Assembly (NCBI GenBank): GCA_012064385.1
Contig: QRDG01000350.1
Span: 1,076,593 to 1,140,592 of the forward strand
DNA length: 64,000 nucleotides
Reading direction: 5' to 3'
DNA from: Puccinellia tenuiflora
Lineage: Eukaryota; Streptophyta; Magnoliopsida; Poales; Poaceae
Part shown: positions 1-11,186 of the stretch, piece after piece
Layout of the letters: each line of letters starts with the position of its first letter
Numbering within the stretch: the first letter of the stretch is position 1
The notes under the pieces: generated by a model
What the model was told of the DNA's origin: nothing
Databases searched by the model: none
What the model saw: only the letters and a program-made list of their open reading frames with translations
Translations under genes and position numbers: made by a program

Positions 1-109
1 TGCGACGTTTTTTCAGCGAATTGGAAGGAGTGCGACATATTTGGACTGAATAGCTCCCATGCGACACATCTGAACGCGTAAATAGCTCTCATGCGACATG
101 GCCCTTGAA
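1..109. repeat. Short TGCGAC repeat at the truncated edge of the P450
   Basis: TGCGAC occurs at 1, 31, 60 and 92. The segment AATAGCTCYCATGCGACA is repeated with a 32-base period (49 and 81). P450 similarity begins directly after it, so this is probably the edge of an inserted or rearranged repeat that truncated the gene. The family is not recognised. Confidence 0.4.
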
Positions 110-914
110 CAGCTGCCACTTCATAGACGTGCTCGTCAGCCGTCAGCACGAGTACAGCCTCACTAGGCAGCATATCAAGGCCATTTTGATAGTAATTAAT
201 TACTCTTACTTCCGCAGCCCCATCTCGTATTTTTTTTCTCACTACTGTATATTGAACAGTGCTGACGCTTTAGATCGAATCCGTGCAGGACATGTTTGTA
301 GCTGGCACAGACACGTCATACGTTATCTTGGAGTTCGCCATGGCCGAGCTCATGCAGAAGCCACACCTCATGACCAAACTCCAAAATGAGGTTAGGGACA
401 AGACACTAAAGGGCAAACAAATGGTCACGGAGGATGACCTGGGCGGCATGCCTTACCTAAAGGCCGTCTTGAAGGAAACTGTCCGGCTACATCCACCATT
501 GCCGCTTCTCCTCCCGCACTTCTCGGTGGAGAAATGCGTCGTCAACGGCCTTACGATTCCCGCCGAAACCCGCGTTATCATCAACGTCTGGGCTATCGGT
601 AGAGACACCAGATCGTGGCAGGATGCGGACAAGTTCATGCCTGAAGGTTTGAATACGCTATGGCCCCCGACTTCAAGGGGACGGATTTCCAACTCCTACC
701 ATTTGGAGGTGGGCGACGGATGTGTCCCGGGATAAACTTCGGGATGGCCTCCGTGGAGATCATGCTCGCCAACCTTGTCTACTGTTTTGATTGGAAACCC
801 CCTCGTGGGATGAGGCATGAAGACATCGATATGACGGGCGTGTTTGGAATGACGGTTCGTCGAAAGCAGAGGCTACTTCTTGTCCCAAAATCACGAGATG
901 TTAGTTGTGCGTAA
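110..914 (+). pseudogene. Cytochrome P450 (CYP71-clan-like) 3' fragment, frameshifted
   Basis: Family role: haem-thiolate monooxygenases of the ER membrane in specialised metabolism. Only the C-terminal half is present. The end of exon 1 (110-191) reads FIDVLVSRQHEYSLTRQHIKAILI. A 97-base phase-0 intron follows (192-288, GT...GCAG), then exon 2 from 289. Exon 2 shows the I-helix AGTDTS, the K-helix KETVRLHPP (ExxR), a PE[R]F region and the haem loop PFGGGRRMCPG, ending at TAA 912-914. A one-base loss near 645 (GAAGGTTTG) breaks the PERF motif, and the reading frame resumes one frame over at about 660. The N-terminal part is missing because unrelated repeat DNA begins at 109. Exon layout and motifs resemble CYP71-type grass P450s, but the subfamily is not assigned. 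It is clearly non-functional: 5' truncated and frameshifted. Confidence 0.88.
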
Positions 915-951
915 TATTTTTCGTAAGTTATGTGCATTTGTAAGTGCAGAT

Positions 952-1950
952 TGTTAGAAATAATGGGCTAATTTAGTGGCCCATGTGATATTTCAGATTT
1001 TCCCTAAATCTCAAAGCCCATGTGTGTAAAAGCCCATGTGTGATGCAGCCCAAAATGGTGGCAGCTCACAAGTGAGTGGCAAGTGGAATGGAGCTAAAGT
1101 TTAGTCCCACCTCGCTAGTTTGAGAGGAGTTGCGACAACTTATATAGTGGAGTGTTCTACTACTTGGTAAGTGAGTAAGAATAGGAGAGCCTACGTGCAC
1201 TCCTCCTCCGCCGCTCGACACGCCTCGGCACATCGCGACGCGACGCGACGCGGTCGTGTCTCGTGAATGAGTTTCGAGCCGAGTCTTATTTTTACAGTCC
1301 AGGAAAACTCCCGAATCATGGGCTCGGTCTCCACGTCGTATCCGTTAAGGTTTTCCCGTGCCGCACTATATAAGGGCGTACGTGGTATACGTCACAACAC
1401 ACATTGAACCAATCTAGGTTTTGCCACTTCTCGTTCCTTGCATCGCCACCGTAGTCTACTACATCCCGATCACCGGTGTGCACCGATGAACGGGAGAGCA
1501 GGTCTCCGGAACCATTAGCTCCTGCGATCCTGTACGGGAGAGGGCTAATTAGGTTTTTGGGAAGTGCCCCGCGTGACTGCTCGAGTTCGTCAACACGGCT
1601 CGTCTTCCCGGTCGTTCGGCTGGACCTAAAGCTCGTCGTCTTCAACGTCGTCTTCTTCGACCGGTCATCGCCAACGTTATCGTCAACAACATCGGCACTG
1701 CATCGGCCACGGCTATTTCCTCTACTATGGATCGGTACATGCTGTGTGATCCGATCTGTTGGTTAACATGTTTAGCATTCACATGTTTTCCGTATGTATG
1801 CTGCTGTCCATGTTAGTTACTACATCTAGTATGTTTGAGATTAACATGTTAGTAGCGACTGTCGTCATGTTTAATATTCTGAAATTAATTATGGAATTAT
1901 TGCCTAATTACTCAACAATGATGCTACCTATATACTTATGAATATTGTAT
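952..1950 (+). mobile_element. LTR retrotransposon fragment (LTR-like)
   Basis: It starts with TGTTAGAAATAATGGGC just after the P450, has a TATA-like ACTATATAAGGG at about 1365, and continues as non-coding GC-rich then AT-rich sequence, as plant LTRs do. I found no primer-binding site, no second LTR and no target duplication. The right limit is approximate. It may be a truncated or solo LTR. Confidence 0.4.
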
Positions 1951-2046
1951 GTCTCCTGACCTCCTACTTTAGATGTAAGTTGCTAGCTACATCTCTCTAT
2001 CTGTGTCCATCTTCCTCTCCCTCTCCCGTGTTATGCACATGATGAC

Positions 2047-2199
2047 CAGGGGTGGATCCAGGCCTCGGGCAAACAAGGGCAATGGCCCAGGGCGCGACGA
2101 CGGTGATCAGGCAGAGCTACTTTAGGTATTGTACCTATTGTACTACATTGTTCGTATGAAGGTGGTTCGGGGTGTTGCTCAGGGCTGGATCCGTCACTG
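2047..2199. mobile_element. Possible hAT-type MITE
   Basis: The ends are imperfect inverted repeats: CCAGGGGTGGATCCAGGCCT at the left, and CCAGTGACGGATCCAGCCCT read from the other strand at the right. CAGTGRCGGATCCAG-like ends are typical of hAT MITEs in grasses. The 8-base flanks (ATGATGAC / GATGCAAC) match poorly, so the target duplication is not established. Confidence 0.4.
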
Positions 2200-2940
2200 G
2201 ATGCAACATATAATAATCTACCATACATAGGTGTGACAAGCCAAGGGCTTGGTTTTCTTCTCTCATTAACTCTTGTATTAATTGGTTTCACATTTGGCTC
2301 TCCTTCACTATGCTAAGCTCACCCCGAACGCCTTGGCCCATATCGTGTAAGCAAACCCCAACCACCACCAAAATAGTGTGCGAATGAGACAATGTGACCG
2401 CTACTGATTCGGGCGTGGATGGACACACTTGGAGGTTGCCTCTCTCCACTTCCCCATATTGAATTGATGCACCAACTAACTCTAAATTGTAGAAGCTTTA
2501 GTAAAGCCATCATATGGTGCCATTAGAACTGGGTTGCCCCGGAACGACCACGGTCATCCTTCTATTACCCTCTCCCGGTCTCCGAAACACGAGAACTGAA
2601 AAGTATGTAGGTTCAGATTCAAAGACTTGGTTTTCACCTCTTGTACGAGATCCCAAGCAGCCCACATGTTCTTACAGAACCAGAAAGGTCGAGTATTCCA
2701 CTTCAATGTACCCTAGCGATCACCATCCAACGAGTATAGTGATGGAGCCAGGAGTACAAAACGGTGATGTCAAATTAAACTTGCCATGCCAAATACATAA
2801 ATGTGTATTTAGTTTTGTATTTTTGCATGATTTTTACCCCATATATGAAGTTTTTCCAAAAATGTTGTGTAGTCAGTTGACTACACAGCGAAGGCGTGCC
2901 TTCGCCATTGGATGAGTAGCTTTAGTCGGCACTGCGCGCC
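2200..2940. other. Unclassified repeat-like DNA, no gene seen
   Basis: There are a few open frames without recognisable domains. Around 2840-2900 the sequence is AT-rich, followed by a GTAGTCAGTTGACTACAC palindrome-like stretch (about 2870-2886). I see no supported gene here. Confidence 0.4.
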
Positions 2941-3740
2941 TCCTCAGATTCAAAGACCACGTCCTCAAGGTTTTTTCCGTGATCCCCAACTTCTACATTA
3001 TTGTTTCCACGTCAGCCGCCGAATCAGTTGGTTTGGATCAACTCGTAGAGATCTTCGATCGCTCGATCCATACGAGTGAAACTTGTGGGTACTAACCCTA
3101 GTAACCCCCGTAAAAATCATGAATCACCAAGGCCGGGCAGCGATACAAAGTATCGCCCTTGAATCAGCCCGAGTAAAAAACGTGAGTCAAGATGGTTGGC
3201 GCAGTGAATCGGAAATCTCAAGGTACACCGACAAGCCCTGAGAGAAACCCTAAATCTTAGCAAGAGAGATGTCGAGCACAATAGGACTATAGGAGGTTCA
3301 CGCCGACACGATATACCACCTGATAATACTTGATTATGTACGTAGATCTAACCACGATCGGAAGGCGAGGCTCAGCCGACCTGAGGCTTAGTCGATCCCA
3401 AAATACATGCAGCGCGCGGTGACGGTGTGAATGAGCTAGCTAAACAAAAAAGAAAAAAGCACCTGCAATCGAGCAAAACACAACCAGAACCGGAACGAAA
3501 ACAGAACGAATAATCGCCGACGAGCTAGCTAGATTAGCAACTACTACACACATAACATGATAACAGATGGGCATTTCGTTTGCCGTACGATCGCACCGGG
3601 CTACACTGTCAGCAACAGATCACGGAACAGAGTACCTAACACTTCCCTACTAGCTATATGCCACTCTCCAGCCAGCTACCTCGTCGTCGTCGTCGTCGTC
3701 GTCGTGGTGTGCTGCAGACGACTACTTGTACTCCATTGCT
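2941..3740. other. 3' flank of gene 1 (duplicated unit flank)
   Basis: From about 3290 this matches the flanks downstream of genes 3, 5 and 6. Shared stretches include GTAGATCTAACCACGATCG, AGCCGACCTGAGGCTTAGTC and, near 3487, AACCAGAACCGGAACGAAAA followed by GACGAGCTAGCTAGATTAGC. It therefore belongs to the duplicated gene unit. A vestigial third exon, homologous to exon 3 of gene 5, lies at about 3750-3772. The part before 3290 is unclassified. Confidence 0.6.
3681..3705. repeat. (TCG)n microsatellite in gene 1 3' flank
   Basis: About eight TCG units. The same microsatellite lies next to the end of gene 3 (31055-31075), which confirms homology of the two 3' flanks. Confidence 0.9.
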
Positions 3741-3972
3741 CGTCCTTATTACCCCGGACATGGCTTCCACAACTGGAGATAAGATGTAAAGATTAATTGG
3801 CGATTAATCTGTAATAAGCAACCGCGGGCGAAAAAGCAACTTCTAGCTAGCCAAAGTGATCCGTGCAAATTTTGTTCTACAAACCCTTACGTAGTGATCT
3901 CCGGTATGTGAAAAGTATATCTAGGAAACGGGGGCATATATACCTGCAGGCGCTGCTGCTGCATTCCTCGTA

Positions 3973-4978
3973 TCACAGCCAAATGCAGGCAAAAACGATC
4001 AACACGACGATTATGACGATCGTCACGGCAATCAACACGATTAAAACGAGATTATCCTTCACCATCTTGCCTGCAGGCACACACGCGCATCATCACAAGT
4101 TAATTAGAGATTCCTTCAAGAAATCTACCGGGGCTTTATGCAGCGGATCGAGCACTGGTCTACTCACCGATCTTCTTTCCCAGGGGCAGTGGCGGCGTCG
4201 ATATCTCCATGCGGAGATAGCAGTTGGAGCCGAGGACCGCGGCCACACGGCCTTGCCCTCCGCGATTTTCCCAGCCATCCGCCATCGTTACCGACGCCTG
4301 CCGCAGGCAGCCGACGCAGTCCGCCGCGCCGCGGTCCCTCGCGCACTGCGCCAGCACGCGCACCGTGCGGTTCCCAGTTGTAGCGTCGTCTTCGCTCGCC
4401 GGAGTAGTCGCGTCGGCGGTGGCCACCGAGCCCCCGGAATTCGCGACCCGCTGGGCTAGGGACTGTGCCACCGCCACGAGCCTCTGCATGCTGACGATGT
4501 CCGGGCGAGGGACAGCGGCGCCGGAGAAGACCACCGCGCCGAATTCGTCCTCCGCGCCGGCAGAGGAGGAGTTGGTGCCGTCGGCGTAGCCCAGGAAGCA
4601 GCGCTGGTCCCAGAAGCCGGCGCGGTGGCTGGCGTCGCCGCATTGCTTGGTGATCTTCTTGCCGGCGTCGGAAAGGCAGCGGCGGCACTGCTCGGGTGCG
4701 GAGTCGCCCTCGCCGAAGCAGAGGCCGCGAACCAGCGCGCGGTCGGAGGCTGTCCTGCCGGCGGTCTGCAGGGAGGCGAACCCCATCTGCGCTGCGGCAT
4801 CGGGGAGGGATCCCAGGAGGTAGAGGAGGTTCCCGCGGAACTCGCTGCCGCCGACCGCGGCGGGCTTCGGCGGCGGGTAGCACTTGGTCTCGTAGAAGTT
4901 GGCTCGGTCCTCAGCGGCGCCGGTGGTCGCCGTCATGGCGACTAGGAGGAGGATGGGGAGGCAGCGGGTGAGCGCCAT
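3973..4978 (-). CDS. Gene 1: DUF26-DUF26-TM protein (PDLP-like cysteine-rich secreted/membrane protein)
   Basis: Two exons give about 302 residues: exon 1 at 4978-4168 and exon 2 at 4070-3973, with a 97-base intron (GGTGAGT donor, TGCCTGCAG acceptor, phase 1). Residues 1-21 are a signal peptide (MALTRCLPILLLVAM...). DUF26 domain 1 spans about 27-150, with C33, C87-X10-C98-X2-C101, C113 and C127. Domain 2 spans about 160-262, with C212-X8-C221-X2-C224 and C253. Exon 2 encodes a transmembrane helix (about 278-300, LVLIVLIAVTIVIIVVLIVF) and a tail of a few residues. This order is known from plasmodesmata-located proteins and cysteine-rich repeat secretory proteins, which act at the cell surface or plasmodesmata and in defence. 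The localisation here is inferred. There is no kinase domain. If intron 1 is retained, translation stops two codons later (KIGE*). The start was chosen because MALTRCL is conserved in all copies. Confidence 0.82.
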
Positions 4979-6590
4979 GGGCGATCGATGCCACGATGGC
5001 AGTAGTGATCACTGAGGAGGAACCGGGGAGAGTGTGGAGCTCGAACTACTACGAGGGCGAGTGTCCGGTACGTGCAGCAGTTTCGGGTTTATGTATGCGC
5101 CCGGCGTCCAAACTCTGCATGCATCCATCGATTTGGAAAAAGGTTGCAGTGCGTGGTTGCTACGCGGTTTCCTTTCCTTTGCCATTCCATGATTCGTGGT
5201 TGCTACCGACCATCTTGATGACTGCACCAGCACTCATGATTCGTGAGCTGAATCGGGAAATGCTTATCTACCGTGGTAGATATATAGATCCCACTCTTGA
5301 AATTTCTATGCAACTTCATGGCATGTCACATTGTCTCTCTTCACTTTGCCCCATCGGCATCGAGACACCCACTTAATTTCTTTACTCCATGAGATGGAGG
5401 ATAGTTTTTGTTCTGACCCATGTATAAAATGAGGTGCATGCGCGTACGTTTTGATGTAGAAGGTACGATAATGATGTATCCACCCCATGTTTTTTCATCT
5501 CATTTCAAGGTTTGAATATTGTCTATCTTTGCAACAAGACCAATCCTGAACATGTTTGATAATATTTGATATTTGAATTCTGTTACATGGCGAAACTCAA
5601 CAAAACTATTATACAAAACTATATGATACAATGTTAGACTCGTTTCATGTCATTTACATAAACAGTTTGTAAGTAGTTTATCTCGGATGTTTCATCATTC
5701 TTGAAAATAGGTTTCTTCCATAGAAGTTCTATTCCATTCCTTCGACGGCAAAAAGTTGCACATAAACACAATGAATCATGTTGGAACATATTGAACCCCT
5801 GCGGAACTAATAGATAAAATATATTGGTATTCAAAAAAATTAAATAAGTGTGTAAGTGTGAAAAGCGTTGACAAGAAATTGTAACATCAGAATATTGAAT
5901 TGGATGCATCAATCAGTTCTTCCAAAAGTCTAATTGTTAGAAAAGGACAGGCAATATATTTCAACACTTCCACTCTAGTATGAAAGCCGTTGGGTGTGGC
6001 GGGAGAGAGAGTGGATGTTTATATACATAACATTACTTTTTCTAACACTACTAGTATGTACTGCCTTTGTTTGCGCTTGTTAGACCACTCTTCGTTTTCA
6101 GATAGTTCAGGAATATAAGGTATGTATATTTATTTCATGTAAATAATTAATATAGTTTCCCCTCTTCCCTAATGCAAGCAGTTTTGTCTCCTATTGTGCT
6201 CTCATTTCTCACTCCTTCAATAATGCATGTATTTTTCTCTTCTACCTATTGGTGCATGAGGTGATTAACTAGTGGGAATAGTTATCCTCTTGATCCCAGA
6301 TTTTTGGTTCTTTGGCATTAAAGAAAGTACAACAAAGTGATGTAACCTGGTTATAAGAGATGCAAATCGGAGATTTTTTAGTTGGAGGAGAGAAGATAAG
6401 AGAGAGAGAGAACAAAAGAGGGTTTTAAGCTTAGCACGAGCTCCAACACCCTATATAAGAAAATAAAGTGGGTCACATATTAATAACCGCAAATAAAGTA
6501 TGCAAAACTTGTCTTAGACTCCAGCGATCTTGGTAATATAAAAAATTCAAAAAAACATATTTACGAGTTAAAAATTAAAAAAAATCCGGG
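4979..6590. promoter_or_regulatory. 5' flank/promoter region of gene 1
   Basis: This is homologous to the 5' flanks of genes 2, 3 and 5. Shared stretches include GAATCGGGAAATGCTTATCTACCGTGG (about 5252) and CATCG..GAGACACCCA..TTAATTTCTTTACTCCATG (about 5350-5390). A TATA-like CATACATAAAC (minus strand, about 5090-5100) lies about 110 bases upstream of the ATG. Beyond about 6000 the sequence is AT-rich with no gene. A short tandem repeat GTGTATTCCACAAACAWGCTAG (about 6603-6646) precedes the LINE. Confidence 0.5.
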
Positions 6591-6664
6591 ATGTAGCCAA
6601 TGGTGTATTCCACAAACAAGCTAGGTGTATTCCACAAACATGCTAGGTATCAACCGGGAGTTAA

Positions 6665-9439
6665 ATATATATGGTTCGGATGGTGAGTTTCATATTAAAA
6701 TCCATATCCGTAATAAAGTTGACAATTGCATATGGAGTCTTGTCACCTTGTATGAACCCGCTCAGGATGATCCCAATGCCCGCTTTTCTTAGAGAGGTGG
6801 TTAATCTAGAAAAATATAACCCTCACCCCATGATCATTGGGGGGACTTCAACTTGCTTAGATTTCCATTTGAGAAAAGCAAGGGTCGCTCGACAATCATT
6901 GGCCTTTCTTATTCAATTGAGAGAGGTTTCAATGAATGCGAGACAATTTACTTGGGCAAATAGTCTGCCGGAACATACATATGAGAAGCTATACCGTGTG
7001 CTGATGCATACTGATTGGGAATCTAAATTTCCCTTGGTATTGGTACGGGCTCTAGAGCGTATTGAGGATTTGTCAGACTATGCTCCTATCTTGTTATCTA
7101 CTGGTTTTCCTAGACCACAGTGTACTCGGTGGTTCAAGTTTGAACTTGGATGGCTACATCGTGAAGGATAAAGCTACTCCAATTCAGAGGTGGAATAACA
7201 AAATATGTGCATTACGTAACTACCTTGTTTGATGGGCTCGTCACACAACATGTTTACATAAAAAAGAAAAAACAACAGCTATCATCAATTATTGATGACC
7301 TCAAGGCTTTAGCAGAAATTCTTCCGCTGTCCATGCAAGAAATTGAGCTCAAAAGCCAATCAAATACAGAGATAGCTGGGCTTCTGCACGAGGAGGAGCT
7401 TAAATGGTACCAACATTCAAAAGCACAATTCATTCTAGACGGGGATTCGAATACGAGATACTTCCATAGTGTTGCCAATGGCAGACAGAGGAAGAAACAT
7501 ATCCATTCTCTTGTACAGGATGAGGGAACGATTGTAGGCCATGAGCAACTAAATTCGTATATCACTAATTACTTCAAAGGTCTGTTTGGAGCTCCCGAGG
7601 CAGGAAACTTCTCGTTGGATGAGTCCCGAACAGACGATATTCCCCATGTTTCAAATGAGGAAAATAACCTTCTAACTGCTCCTTATTCAGAGGAAGAAGT
7701 AAGAAAGGCGGTCTACCAAATGGAACATAACAAAGCTCCAGGTCCTAATGGCTTCCCGGTAGAGTTCTGTCGGAACTTCTGGGATGTTATCAAGCCAGAT
7801 CTCCTAGAGTTGTTCAGTTGCCTTCATTGCAAACAATTGAAGTTGTTTCGTCTGAATTTTGGTTAGATAATTTTATTACCTAAGATTAATGAAGCGGAAA
7901 GGATCCAACAATATAGACCCATCCGCCTGCTTATTGTTAGTTTTAAAATTTTCACTAAAGCTGCTACGTTAAGGCTGAACACTGTGGCAGATCATGTGGT
8001 TCGTCCTTCTTAGACTGCATTTAAAATTTTCACTAAAGCTGCTACGTAACATCCTGGATGGGGTGGTTACCCTACATGAAATAGTTCACGAACTACATAG
8101 GAAAAAAGTTGAATGAGATTATTTTAAAGCTTGATTTTGAGAAAGCCTATGATAAGTTTAAGTGGTCCTTCCTTCAGCAAACTCTTAGAATGAAAGGTTT
8201 TTCTAATGAGTGGCGTGCTTTAATCCATAGCTATATTTTGGAAGGAAGTGTAGCCATTAAAGTCAACGATGACGTTGGCAACTACTTTCAGAACAAAAAG
8301 GGGCTTCGACAATGTGATCCATTATCTTCAATGCTATTCGTTAAAGTGGCGGATATGCTTGCCGTCATGATTGAATGCGGAAAGTCTGATGGCCAAATTG
8401 AAGGTGTGATTCCCCATCTGGTTGATGGTGGTATGTACATTCTTCAATACGCTGATGATACAATTCTGTTTATGGAACACGACATCGAAAAAGCTAAGAA
8501 CTGAAGTTAATTCTTTCAGCGTCTGAGCATTTGTCGGGTCTCAAGATAAATTTTCATAAGATTGAGTTGTTTTGTTTTGGCGAGGTCCAAGACGATGTCT
8601 CCTTGTATGCTGAGCTTTTTGGCTGCAACCAGGGCCAGTTCCCGATGAAGTATTTGGGTATTCCGATCCATTATCAGCGACTAACAAATGCTGAATGGAA
8701 ACTAATGGAGGAGCGACTACAGGCTAGACTAAAAAACTGCAAGGGCAAATTATTATCCTTAGGGGGCAGATTGGTACCTATGAATTCAATACTAAGTAAT
8801 ATGGTATTGTATATGATATCACTCTTCCAACTTCCAAAAGGAGTCTTGAAGAGACTGGATTATTTTCGATCAAGGTTCTTTTGGCAAAGGGATAGTGAGA
8901 AGAGAAAGTACCCATTGGCTAAATAGAGTGTGGTTCACCGACCAAAGGACCAAGGAGGACTTGGTATTCATGACCTAGAGCTTAAGAACATGGCCCTCCT
9001 TGGGAAGTGGATCTTCGAGCTTCTAATTGAAGATGGGGTTTGGCAAACCCTTCTTAGAAGAAAGTACGTGGGATCACAGGCTCTTTCCCAGGTTTACTGT
9101 AAACCGGGTGACTCCCACTTCTGGGCTGGCCTTATGGCTACGAAGAAATTCTTTTTTCCATATGGGTCTTTCTCTATCAAGGATGGAACTGAAATTAGAT
9201 TCTGGGAGGACAAATGGTTGGGTAATACCACGCTCCGAGAACAATTTCCGGCCTTATATAATAGTGTGCGGCTCAAAGGCGATACACTCTATAAGGTGGT
9301 GGAAACGACCCCACCAAATGTGTTGTTCAGGAGAAGTCTATTTGATCCTAAACAAGCATCTTGGAATGCCTTGCTACAACGTCTAGCTTCAGTACACTTG
9401 ACATAGGGACCCGATAGAATGGTAAATTCTCAGTGGATT
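6665..9439 (+). mobile_element. LINE (non-LTR retrotransposon), 5' and 3' truncated
   Basis: It begins inside the endonuclease domain (YGSDGEFHIKIHIRN...GG.FN, about 6668-6860) and runs through reverse transcriptase to a zf-RVT-like tail (QWIL at 9438), where it is cut by the Copia LTR fragment. The 5' end and the 3' end with poly(A) are missing. Several frameshifts and stops show it is dead. Confidence 0.85.
6671..9406 (+). pseudogene. LINE ORF2 remnant: endonuclease + reverse transcriptase
   Basis: In order: an endonuclease fragment to about 6870; a linker; and RT pieces at 7207-7866 (NKAPGPNGFPVEF, the finger motif), 8109-8504 (LKLDFEKAYDKFKW; catalytic YADD in LQYADDTILF) and 8531-8926 (KYLGIPIHY...). 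The tail is 8930-9406 (GGLGIHDLELKNMALLGKW, WEDKWLG). Family role: target-primed reverse transcription. Broken by a frameshift near 6790, a stop at 7864-7866, an altered stretch near 8015-8047, a stop at about 8502, a stop at 8924-8926 and another at 9404-9406. The AFMPGR-type motif expected near 8015 is replaced by a copied local sequence (see findings). Confidence 0.85.
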
Positions 9440-9515
9440 CTAGGGTAGAGTCCTTGCACACCACGACATACCGTCGTGCTTATACCCTAACAATCACCCC
9501 CCTAAGCATGACTGC

Positions 9516-11186
9516 TTAATTCACAGCTTGAACTCCAATCCTGTCTCTCATCTCCAGGAACTTCAATCTTCCTAAAGACTTGGTCAGAATGTCGGCAAGC
9601 TGATCTTCTGTGCTCACATATTTGACATCAATCCTCTTCTCCTCCACACACTCTCGAATATAATGATACTTTGTATCAATGTGCTTACTCCTGTCATGAT
9701 GCACTGGATTCTTGCATAGAGAAATTGCAGATTTGTTGTCAACGTTCAGCACTACTCCTTCTGGTTCTTGGTTGATCATGTCACCAAGTAACCTTGCTAA
9801 CCACACACCTTGCTTTGCTGCGGTAGCTGCTGCTATATACTCTGCTTCCCAGGATGATTGAGCCACAACAGTTTGCTTTTGTGATTGCCAGCTAACCATG
9901 TTGCTGCCATGAAAATATGCAATGCCCAAAGTTCTTTTACGGTCATCAATATCTCCAGCCATATCACTATCACTATAGCCATATAATTTTACCTTGCCTC
10001 CTTCATCCCTTGTATACAGACAACCAAAGTATGTGGTACCTTTAATATACCGAAGTATATGCTGTACTGCACTCAAGTGCTCAGTTGTGGGCGCCTCCAT
10101 GTAGCGACTCACAATTCCAACCGAATATGCTAAGTCGGGTCTTGTATTTACCAAGTATCTCAAGCTCCCAACAATACTCCTATAATCAGTTGCATTTACT
10201 ACTGATGCTCCACTTTTCTTACTTAATTTCAAACGAGGTTCCATAGGTACCTTAGATGGATTGCACTCCTCCATGCCACACCTTTCAAGAATCTTCTTTG
10301 CATAAGCTTCCTGGCATAATGTGATGACACCTGGTTTTTGCTGTACTTCAATGCCAAGATAATAACTAAGCAGACCCAAATCACTCATCTTAAAAAGATC
10401 TTTCATTTGTAACTTGAATTTTGCAACCTCTCCTTCATTAGCACCCGTGATCAACAAGTCATCAACATAGACACCAACTAGTAGATGACCAGCTCCTTTT
10501 CCTCGCTTGTATAATGCATGCTCAAGTGGACACGTCTCAAACCCAAGTGACAACAATGTTTTATCCAACTTAATGTTCCATGCCCGAGGTGCTTGCTTTA
10601 GGCCGTACAATGCCTTCTTCAACTTCAACACTTTATGTTCAGCTCCTTCTTCAACGTACCCAGGTGGCTGTTTCACATAAACCTCCTCCTCTAGCTCGCC
10701 ATTCAGAAAAGCCGTTTTTACATCCATGTGGTGTAATTTCCATGCTTCCTGTGCTGCCAGTGCAATAAGTAGCCTCACTGATTCCATACGTGCAACTGGA
10801 GCAAACACTTCCTCATAATCAATTCCTTGTTCTTGTACATAGCCCTTTGCCACCAATCTTGCTTTGTGCTTCACTATTTTTCCCTCGGCATCTTTCTTTA
10901 GCTTGTAAATCCACTTGAGTCCTATGGCCTTCTGCCTGTTGGGAAGATCAACGAGACTCCATGTCTCATTTTCTCTTATGGATCCCAACTCATCATCCAT
11001 CGCACGACGCCAACTTGTCACTGCATTGGCTTCCTCAAATTTTGTCGGCTCATCATTTTCAGTTAGGAGACACCGATCTCTGCTTTGTTCGGTCACTCGA
11101 ACAGTGTTTATCGTGCGTAGGGCTTCTTCTGGATACAACTCCAACACTGGCCGAAGCTTCACGGGCGTAGGCGGCCGTGTTCTCAC
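9516..11186 (-). pseudogene. Copia reverse transcriptase / RNase H region
   Basis: An uninterrupted 556-codon frame that copies element RNA into DNA. RT motifs visible: ETWSLVDLP, KWIYKLKKDAEG, ARLVAKGYVQEQGIDYEEVFAPVAR, MDVKTAFLNGEL, and the catalytic YVDDLLITG. RNase H follows: YSDSDMAGDIDDRKRT, SSWEAEYIAA, HIDTKYHYIRE, TEDQLADILTKSL. This part looks intact, but it is separated by a frameshift near 11280 from the integrase frame. The polyprotein as a whole is therefore broken. Confidence 0.93.

Noticed and set aside
4160..4170. Treating exon 1 alone (ending KIGE*) as the complete gene
   Set aside because: The stop lies inside a consensus splice donor, and a same-phase transmembrane exon with a good acceptor follows in genes 1, 3, 5 and 6.
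4164..4883. Long alternative frames overlapping genes 1, 3, 5 and 6 on both strands
   Set aside because: Shadows caused by high GC at third positions. Only the frame with signal peptide and DUF26 cysteines is conserved.
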